A stretch of 11,399 nt of DNA from Microbacterium sp. GTDB taxonomy: Bacteria; Actinomycetota; Actinomycetes; Actinomycetales; Microbacteriaceae. The translations under genes and the position numbers were made by a program. The stretch covers positions 22,759 to 34,157 of the forward strand of contig DQHP01000053.1 of NCBI GenBank assembly GCA_003524435.1, in the 5' to 3' direction. How positions within the stretch are numbered: position 1 is the stretch's first letter; each line of letters opens with the position of its first letter. The notes beneath the pieces were generated by a model. The model was not told where the DNA came from, made no database searches, and was given only the letters and a program-made list of their open reading frames with translations. Positions 6,082 to 11,399 of this stretch are shown one piece after another.

Positions 6082-7253
6082 GCGTCGTCGTAGCTGGCGT
6101 GGGGATGATCCCTTTCGCCACGCCCTCACGCAGCGAGTCCTATGACGTGATGGGGCAGCGCGCCATCCGTGCGGCGCTATCGGATGCGGGGCTTTCTATT
6201 GACGCCATCAGACAGGCCTACGCGGGGTATGTTTATGCCGACTCGGCTGCCGGGCAGACGGCGCTTTATGGCGTAGGGGCAACAGGAATTCCCGTCTTGA
6301 ACGTCAACAATTACTGCGCGAGCGGTTCGAGCGCTTTGTGGCTGGGGCGACAGGCCGTTGCTTCGGGGACGGCCGACTGCGTTCTTGTCGTCGGGTTCGA
6401 GCAGATGGGACGCGGCGCGATCGGCAGCATGTACGACGATCGCCCCGACTCGCTGTGGCGATTCACCGAGGCACGTGCCGCCGGACACGGAGAGTCGGAT
6501 GCTCCGGCGGCGGCCCAGTTCTTCGGAGACGCCGGGGCGGCGTATGTCGAGAAGTACGCAATGGATCCTGCGGTGTTCGCGCAGATCTCGGTGAAGTCAC
6601 GCCGCCATGCGGCCGGGAACCCCTACGCCGTGTTCCGCGATCCGGTGACGGTAGAGGAAGTCTTGGCCTCGCCGCACGTCTATGGACCGCTCACCCGTCT
6701 GCAGTGCTGCCCACCGACATGCGGTGCCGCTGCCGCAATCCTGTGTACCGAGGACTTCGCTCGCGCACACGGACTGGATGCGAGTGTGCGCATCCGCGCA
6801 CAAGCCATGACGAGCGATACGCCAGACTCCTTTGACGGCGACGCGATGGCGCTGGTGGGCGCAGGAATCGCCCGCCGCGCCGCGGATGAGGTTTATGAAG
6901 CAAGCGGCGTCGACCCGCGTGATCTGCGCGTCGTCGAACTGCACGACTGCTTCACGACGAACGAGGTGCTCGCCTATGAAGCTTTGCGGTTGACTCCCGA
7001 GGGCACCAGCGAGCGCTTCATCGTGGAGGGACAGAACACCTACGGCGGCCAGGTAGTGACAAACCCCTCCGGCGGATTGCTGTCGAAGGGGCATCCGCTC
7101 GGCGCTACCGGGCTCGCGCAGTGCGCGGAACTCGTCTGGCAGTTGCGCGGCTCCGCAGGGGATCGTCAGGTCGACGATGTCACTCTTGCGTTGCAACACA
7201 ACCTCGGCCTCGGCAGTGCCTGCGTCGTCACTCTGTACGAGAAAATGAACTGA
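6078..7253 (+). CDS. SCP2/SCPx-type thiolase (acyl-CoA acetyltransferase family)
   Basis: This 391-residue thiolase is expected to cleave 3-oxoacyl-CoA with CoA, releasing a two- or three-carbon CoA ester. The nucleophile is C80 in NNYCASGSSA. The HDCF motif at 289-292 replaces the HEAF of ordinary thiolases and marks the SCP2 class; its cysteine (C291) is thought to stand in for the second catalytic cysteine in that class. H339 lies in SKGHPLGATG, and the C-terminus reads NLGLGSACVVTLYE. Both histidines being present argues against the non-thiolytic Ltp2-type aldolases, which lack them. No SCP2 lipid-carrier domain is fused, and no DUF35 partner gene is adjacent. ATG 6078 is the start: GGGAG lies at 6066-6070 and the N-terminus MSVVVAGVGMIPF is typical. 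The frame is also open upstream to 5988, but that part lies inside the ligase. Start and ligase stop overlap as ATGA, implying coupled translation. Confidence 0.94.
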   Translation: MSVVVAGVGMIPFATPSRSESYDVMGQRAIRAALSDAGLSIDAIRQAYAGYVYADSAAGQTALYGVGATGIPVLNVNNYCASGSSALWLGRQAVASGTADCVLVVGFEQMGRGAIGSMYDDRPDSLWRFTEARAAGHGESDAPAAAQFFGDAGAAYVEKYAMDPAVFAQISVKSRRHAAGNPYAVFRDPVTVEEVLASPHVYGPLTRLQCCPPTCGAAAAILCTEDFARAHGLDASVRIRAQAMTSDTPDSFDGDAMALVGAGIARRAADEVYEASGVDPRDLRVVELHDCFTTNEVLAYEALRLTPEGTSERFIVEGQNTYGGQVVTNPSGGLLSKGHPLGATGLAQCAELVWQLRGSAGDRQVDDVTLALQHNLGLGSACVVTLYEKMN

Positions 7254-7823
7254 TCAGCTGTCCAGGACTGGCCAGCTGACGGGTGTGCGGTCATCCACTG
7301 GCAACAGTCCGCCAACCCAGCCGTCGTCGCGGCCGCGGGGACTGGTGAGCGACTGGCGCATTTCGCCCTCGTACCGAAAACCGAGCGCACGCGCTGTGCG
7401 AGCCGAAGCGATGTTGCCAGCGACTGCCTGCCAGTGAATGCGGGCGAGGTCCAGTTCGGTGAATCCCCATTCGATCACTGCTTGAGATGCTTCGACCGTG
7501 AAGCCTTGCCCACGCGCCTCGGCGACGGTCCAGTAGCCGAGCTCCGCTGAACCACCGGCTGTGTGCGTTGTGATGTGGTGCAAACCGACCACACCTACCA
7601 GCGCCTCGCCATGGAACATCGCCCAGATCGTCTGGCTGCTATCTGCCCACCATTGCGCGACGAGATCGACGAAATCCACCGCATGCTCGCGTGTATACGG
7701 GCTCGGCACGGTCGTCCAGCGGGGAATCTCCGGGTCCTGGCATGCGGCATGGATCGCATCGATATCTGCGGCCGTCGGAGCGCGTAGTACAAGTCGATCG
7801 GTGTGCAGCGTGACAAGTTCCAT
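7254..7823 (-). CDS. GNAT acetyltransferase, RimJ/RimL type
   Basis: This 189-residue GNAT-fold protein is predicted to transfer an acetyl group from acetyl-CoA to an amine, possibly a protein N-terminus or a small molecule. The opening LHTDRLVLRAPTAADID is characteristic of the RimJ/RimL branch. ELGYWTVAEARGQGFTVEA (about 94-112) is the acetyl-CoA binding motif A, with T109 where Gly or Ala is usual. NIASARTARALGFRYEG (137-153) is the conserved C-terminal part. The ATG at 7823 has AGGA 7 bases upstream (7831-7834). Its stop codon directly abuts the stop of the convergent thiolase gene with no spacer. It diverges from mfd across 56 bp. Nothing ties it to either neighbour, and its substrate is unknown. 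Confidence 0.92.
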   Translation of the reverse strand: MELVTLHTDRLVLRAPTAADIDAIHAACQDPEIPRWTTVPSPYTREHAVDFVDLVAQWWADSSQTIWAMFHGEALVGVVGLHHITTHTAGGSAELGYWTVAEARGQGFTVEASQAVIEWGFTELDLARIHWQAVAGNIASARTARALGFRYEGEMRQSLTSPRGRDDGWVGGLLPVDDRTPVSWPVLDS

Positions 7824-7867
7824 CTGAGCATCCTAAAGGCGACCATCTCGATGTCCGTGGCTCGCAC

Positions 7868-7873
7868 TAAACT
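7868..7873 (+). promoter_or_regulatory. Putative -10 box for leaderless mfd transcription
   Basis: TAAACT matches TAnnnT and ends 6 bases before the GTG start of mfd at 7880. That distance would put transcription start at or next to the first base of the start codon. No clear -35 hexamer is seen, which is common for actinobacterial promoters. Confidence 0.5.
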
Positions 7874-7879
7874 CATCAG

Positions 7880-10800
7880 GTGACTGTTCCAGGGATTCTG
7901 CGCGCCTTGAAAGAGGCGACCCTTTACGACGACGCCCTCACCTGGGCGCAGACCGATGCCGACCTTGGCCTGGTCGATGGGCTTGATGCGCCCATCATCG
8001 CGGGTCTGCTCGACAAACGTGCGCGAGCGGGTCATCCGGCATCCCTCCTTGTCATCGCTCCCACCGGCCGGCGCGCAGAGTCATTCGTCGAAGCACTGGG
8101 CTCTTATCTGCCGGATGCTGAGGTACTCCGTTTTCCCGCGTGGGAGACATTGCCGCACGAACGCCTGAGCCCGAGCCCAGACACCGTCGGACAACGCCTC
8201 GAGACGTTGCGACAGATCACGACGTGGACGCAGGAGCGCCCACTTGTCGTCGTCGCCTCGGTGCGCGCGGCGTTGCAACCCCTCGCAGCCAACCTCGGTG
8301 ACACGGCGCCACTGTCTCTCGTCTTGGGCAGTCGCGGTCTGGAACTGGACACCGCCATTGAGCAGCTCGTTGAGCGCGCGTACTCTCGCGTCGATATGGT
8401 GTCTCGCCGTGGCGAGTTCGCCGTGCGTGGTGGCATCCTCGATGTGTTCCCGCCGACCTCGGAGCATCCATTCCGCGTCGAATTCTTTGGCGATGAGATC
8501 GACCAGATCCGTGCGTTCTCGGTCACCGACCAGCGTTCACTCCCTGGCGACGTCGATCGCGTCGAGTTGCCGGCTACCCGCGAGCTCTTGCTCACGGCAG
8601 ACGTGCGCGAGCGTGCGGGCTCTCTCGTCGGCGCTTTCCCCGCGATCGCCGGGATGCTCGAGAAGATGTCCGAGGGCATTCCTGTTGAGGGTATGGAATC
8701 GCTGCTGCCCGCGGTGTCGGGGCCATTGATGTCTCTGGCAGAGTATTTTCCCGACGGCACCGCCGTTGCGCTCGTCGATCCTGAACGAGCCAGCGCCAGG
8801 GCACAGAGCCTCGGTGAAACCAACCGCGAGTTCCTGGAAGCAGCCTGGAGCGCGGCGACGTCGGGGGCATCCGCGCCGATTGATCTGGGTGCGGGCGATT
8901 TCCTCAGCGTCGCGAGGCTGCGCGAGATCGTTCAAGAGCACCGCGGCGTCTGGTGGCGCTTTAGTCCCTTCGCAGCCGACGACGATGCGGCCGCGGGCAT
9001 TCACTCGTCGATCATTCCGTCCTTCCACGGCAACGTCGATGGTGCGATCGAGTTCGTCGCAGCAAAATTGGCTGAAGGCTGGCGGGTCGTTGTCGTTGCG
9101 TCCGGCGCGGGTCTGGTCGATCGCGCCAGGGATGTGCTCGCCGATCGTGGCCTCGCTGCGCGCGTCGTCGAGTCGCTCGTGGATGCACCGGCTGACGGTA
9201 TCGCCACCATCGTTAAAGGCTCTGTCGAATCTGGGTTTCAGGTGCCAGAGGCGAAGCTCGCTGTCCTCACCGACAACGAGTTCTACGGTCGGACGATCGG
9301 CGGAGACCAGCGAGTCGTTAAGAAACTCGCGTCGCGGCGGAAGAACGTCGTCGACCCGTTGCAGCTGAAAAATGGCGACTACGTCGTGCACGTCACGCAC
9401 GGCATCGCCAAGTTTCTCGAGATGACGCAGCGCGAAGTGTCCACCGGTGGGCGCAATGCCACCAAGACCACGCGTGACTACCTTGTGCTCGAGTACGCGC
9501 CTTCCAAGCGGGGATATCCGGGCGACAAGCTCTATGTGCCCACCGACCAGCTTGACCTGCTCTCGAAGTATGTTGGCGGTGAGGGCCCGACCCTCTCGAA
9601 GATGGGCGGTAGCGATTGGTCGGCTGCGAAGGGCAAAGCTCGCAAGGCCGTCCGAGACATCGCTGTCGAACTGGTGAAGCTGTATTCGGCGCGAATGTCT
9701 GCGAAGGGCTACGCATTCGGACCAGACACACCCTGGCAGCGTGAGCTCGAAGAAGCCTTCCCGTTCGCCGAAACGCAGGACCAGCTGCAAACGATCGACG
9801 AGATCAAAGCCGATATGGAACGGCCGATTCCGATGGACCGTTTGCTGTCCGGCGACGTCGGCTTCGGTAAGACCGAGGTTGCTGTGCGCGCCGCATTCAA
9901 AGCGATCCAGGACGGCAAGCAGGTGGCAATGCTTGTGCCCACGACGCTGCTGGTGAAACAGCACATGGAAACGTTCACAGAGAGATTCGCCGGATTCCCC
10001 GTGAAGGTCAAAGCACTCTCACGCTTCCAGAGCGACAAGGACGCGCGTCTCACACTCGATGGGCTCCTTGACGGTTCGGTCGACATGGTGATCGGTACCC
10101 ACCGGATTTTGACAGACCAGGTGATGTTCAAAGATCTGGGGCTGCTGATCATCGACGAGGAGCAGCGCTTCGGCGTCGAGCACAAAGACAAGCTGAAGAA
10201 GCTGAAGACGAACGTCGACATTCTTGCGATGAGTGCGACGCCGATTCCACGGACGCTCGAGATGGCGGTGACCGGCATCCGTGAGATGTCCACACTGCAG
10301 ACACCGCCGGAGGACCGGCATCCGATCCTCTCGTTCGTAGGCCCGCGCAGCGACAAGCAGATGGCCGCGGCGATCCGGCGCGAGATTCTGCGCGAGGGCC
10401 AGGTGTTCTTCGTGCACAACCGGGTGAAGTCGATTCAGCGGGTCGCCAGCGAGTTGGCTGAGCTCGTGCCGGAAGCGCGCATCGCCGTGGCGCATGGTCA
10501 GATGGGCGAGACCCAACTAGAGCAGGTTGTCGACGCCTTCTGGGAGCGCGAGTTTGATGTTCTGGTATCGACGACGATCGTTGAAACCGGGCTCGATATC
10601 TCGAACGCGAACACGATCATCATCGATAGGGCTGACAGGTACGGACTTTCACAGCTGCACCAGTTGCGTGGACGCGTCGGTCGTGGACGCGACCGCGCCT
10701 ACGCATACTTCCTCTACGACGAGATGAAGCCGCTGTCAGAAACCGCCGCCGACCGCCTGCAGACGATCGCTGTGAACAACGAACTTGGCTCGGGTATGCA

Positions 10801-11399
10801 GGTGGCGCTGAAAGACCTCGAGCTGCGTGGAGCAGGAAACATGCTCGGCGGCGAACAGGCCGGACACATCGCCGGGGTTGGATTCGACCTGTATCTGCGG
10901 ATGGTGGGCGAGGCCGTGGCGACATTCCGCGGCGAAGACGTGGATTCGGGCACTGAGCTGCGGATGGAATTGCCCGTCGACGGCCGCATTCCCGAGACGT
11001 ACATCGACAGTGAGCGGCTACGGCTTGAGGCGTATCAGAAGTTCTCGGCTGCGGCAGGGGCTACAGCAAAGGATGACGCGATCGACCTGGTGGTCGAAGA
11101 GCTCACCGACCGCTACGGCACGCCGCCCGAAGAGGTCGAAGGCCTCATCGCGATCGCTCGACTGCGCCGACGTGCCGCCCGTGCCGGGCTCACCGATGTC
11201 GTGGCGATGGGGTCGAATCTACGCGTGGCGCCTGCGCGCCTTGAAGATTCGATGAAGGTGCGCCTGCAGCGTTTGTATCCGAAGGCGAAGCTCGTCGGCG
11301 GGGGAGACGCGCTGGTCGTGCCACTGCCCACCGATCGTGAGCTCGTCGCGTGGGTGACACAGCTGCTGACGGCGCTGTTCCCCGAGCCGGTGCCTGCCG
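7880..11399 (+). CDS. mfd: Mfd, transcription-repair coupling factor (last residues outside window)
   Basis: Mfd is a DNA translocase that pushes stalled RNA polymerase off lesions and recruits UvrA for nucleotide excision repair. The frame is open from GTG 7880 to the right edge, 1173 codons, close to the usual full length, so only a short C-terminal tail should be missing. Domains run in order. A UvrB-like N-terminal module comes first (FPAWETLPHERLSP early; RGEFAVRGGILDVFPP from about 177). The RNA-polymerase interaction domain begins near 496 (LKNGDYVVHVTHGIAKF). The helicase core has Walker A GDVGFGKT at 658-665, DEEQ at 759-762, SAT at 785-787 and QLRGRVGRG at 928-936. The C-terminal TRCF domain follows (PETYIDSERLRLEAYQKF). 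No frameshift or lost catalytic residue was found. The start MTVPGILRAL fits relatives, but no real ribosome binding site precedes it, which suggests a leaderless message. Confidence 0.97.
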   Translation, partial: MTVPGILRALKEATLYDDALTWAQTDADLGLVDGLDAPIIAGLLDKRARAGHPASLLVIAPTGRRAESFVEALGSYLPDAEVLRFPAWETLPHERLSPSPDTVGQRLETLRQITTWTQERPLVVVASVRAALQPLAANLGDTAPLSLVLGSRGLELDTAIEQLVERAYSRVDMVSRRGEFAVRGGILDVFPPTSEHPFRVEFFGDEIDQIRAFSVTDQRSLPGDVDRVELPATRELLLTADVRERAGSLVGAFPAIAGMLEKMSEGIPVEGMESLLPAVSGPLMSLAEYFPDGTAVALVDPERASARAQSLGETNREFLEAAWSAATSGASAPIDLGAGDFLSVARLREIVQEHRGVWWRFSPFAADDDAAAGIHSSIIPSFHGNVDGAIEFVAAKLAEGWRVVVVASGAGLVDRARDVLADRGLAARVVESLVDAPADGIATIVKGSVESGFQVPEAKLAVLTDNEFYGRTIGGDQRVVKKLASRRKNVVDPLQLKNGDYVVHVTHGIAKFLEMTQREVSTGGRNATKTTRDYLVLEYAPSKRGYPGDKLYVPTDQLDLLSKYVGGEGPTLSKMGGSDWSAAKGKARKAVRDIAVELVKLYSARMSAKGYAFGPDTPWQRELEEAFPFAETQDQLQTIDEIKADMERPIPMDRLLSGDVGFGKTEVAVRAAFKAIQDGKQVAMLVPTTLLVKQHMETFTERFAGFPVKVKALSRFQSDKDARLTLDGLLDGSVDMVIGTHRILTDQVMFKDLGLLIIDEEQRFGVEHKDKLKKLKTNVDILAMSATPIPRTLEMAVTGIREMSTLQTPPEDRHPILSFVGPRSDKQMAAAIRREILREGQVFFVHNRVKSIQRVASELAELVPEARIAVAHGQMGETQLEQVVDAFWEREFDVLVSTTIVETGLDISNANTIIIDRADRYGLSQLHQLRGRVGRGRDRAYAYFLYDEMKPLSETAADRLQTIAVNNELGSGMQVALKDLELRGAGNMLGGEQAGHIAGVGFDLYLRMVGEAVATFRGEDVDSGTELRMELPVDGRIPETYIDSERLRLEAYQKFSAAAGATAKDDAIDLVVEELTDRYGTPPEEVEGLIAIARLRRRAARAGLTDVVAMGSNLRVAPARLEDSMKVRLQRLYPKAKLVGGGDALVVPLPTDRELVAWVTQLLTALFPEPVPA

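Noticed and set aside
8537..9964. 475-codon open frame antisense to mfd
   Set aside because: It lies wholly within the conserved mfd frame, has no family motif and a composition typical of a high-GC shadow frame.
1..11399. Mobile element, phage, CRISPR or RNA gene
   Set aside because: No transposase, integrase, array of spaced repeats, tRNA or rRNA sequence was recognised on either strand.

Overview
The window reads as chromosomal DNA of a high-GC actinobacterium. Microbacteriaceae, perhaps Microbacterium, is my best guess. I infer this from the GC-rich coding sequence, the style of the Mfd and Fpg/Nei proteins, a GTG start with no clear ribosome binding site, and the many GCATCC/GGATGC words. 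No tRNA, rRNA, CRISPR array, insertion sequence or phage gene was seen.

Left block (1-2492, all on the minus strand). The N-terminal 227 codons of ribD run off the left edge. Upstream of it, at 736-876, is a well-formed FMN riboswitch (RFN element) that the rest of the window's genes do not share. Next come an Fpg/Nei-family DNA glycosylase (958-1821) and a TetR-family repressor (1878-2492).

Central block (2645-7253, plus strand). Four genes diverge from the tetR gene: an NAD-type short-chain dehydrogenase, a saccharopine-dehydrogenase-like Rossmann oxidoreductase, an acyl-CoA ligase, and an SCP2/SCPx-type thiolase. They are tightly packed: a ribosome binding site lies over the preceding stop codon, there is a 69-bp gap holding a perfect 11-bp stem, and one pair shares an ATGA overlap. 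I read this as a substrate-inducible catabolic operon. The ligase makes a CoA ester, the dehydrogenase oxidises a hydroxyl (plausibly at C3), and the thiolase cleaves the 3-oxoacyl-CoA. The second oxidoreductase has no obvious step. No acyl-CoA dehydrogenase or enoyl-CoA hydratase is present, so the substrate may already be hydroxylated, or those steps may be encoded elsewhere. The 152-bp tetR/SDR gap carries two inverted repeats that are candidate operators. This is the part of the window most likely to be undescribed, but the substrate cannot be read from the sequence.

Right block. A GNAT acetyltransferase (7254-7823, minus) converges on the thiolase, with the two stop codons directly abutting as TGATCA. 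Divergent from it, 56 bp away, is mfd, the transcription-repair coupling factor. It starts at GTG 7880, probably as a leaderless message, and is cut by the right edge after 1173 codons with all its main domains present.
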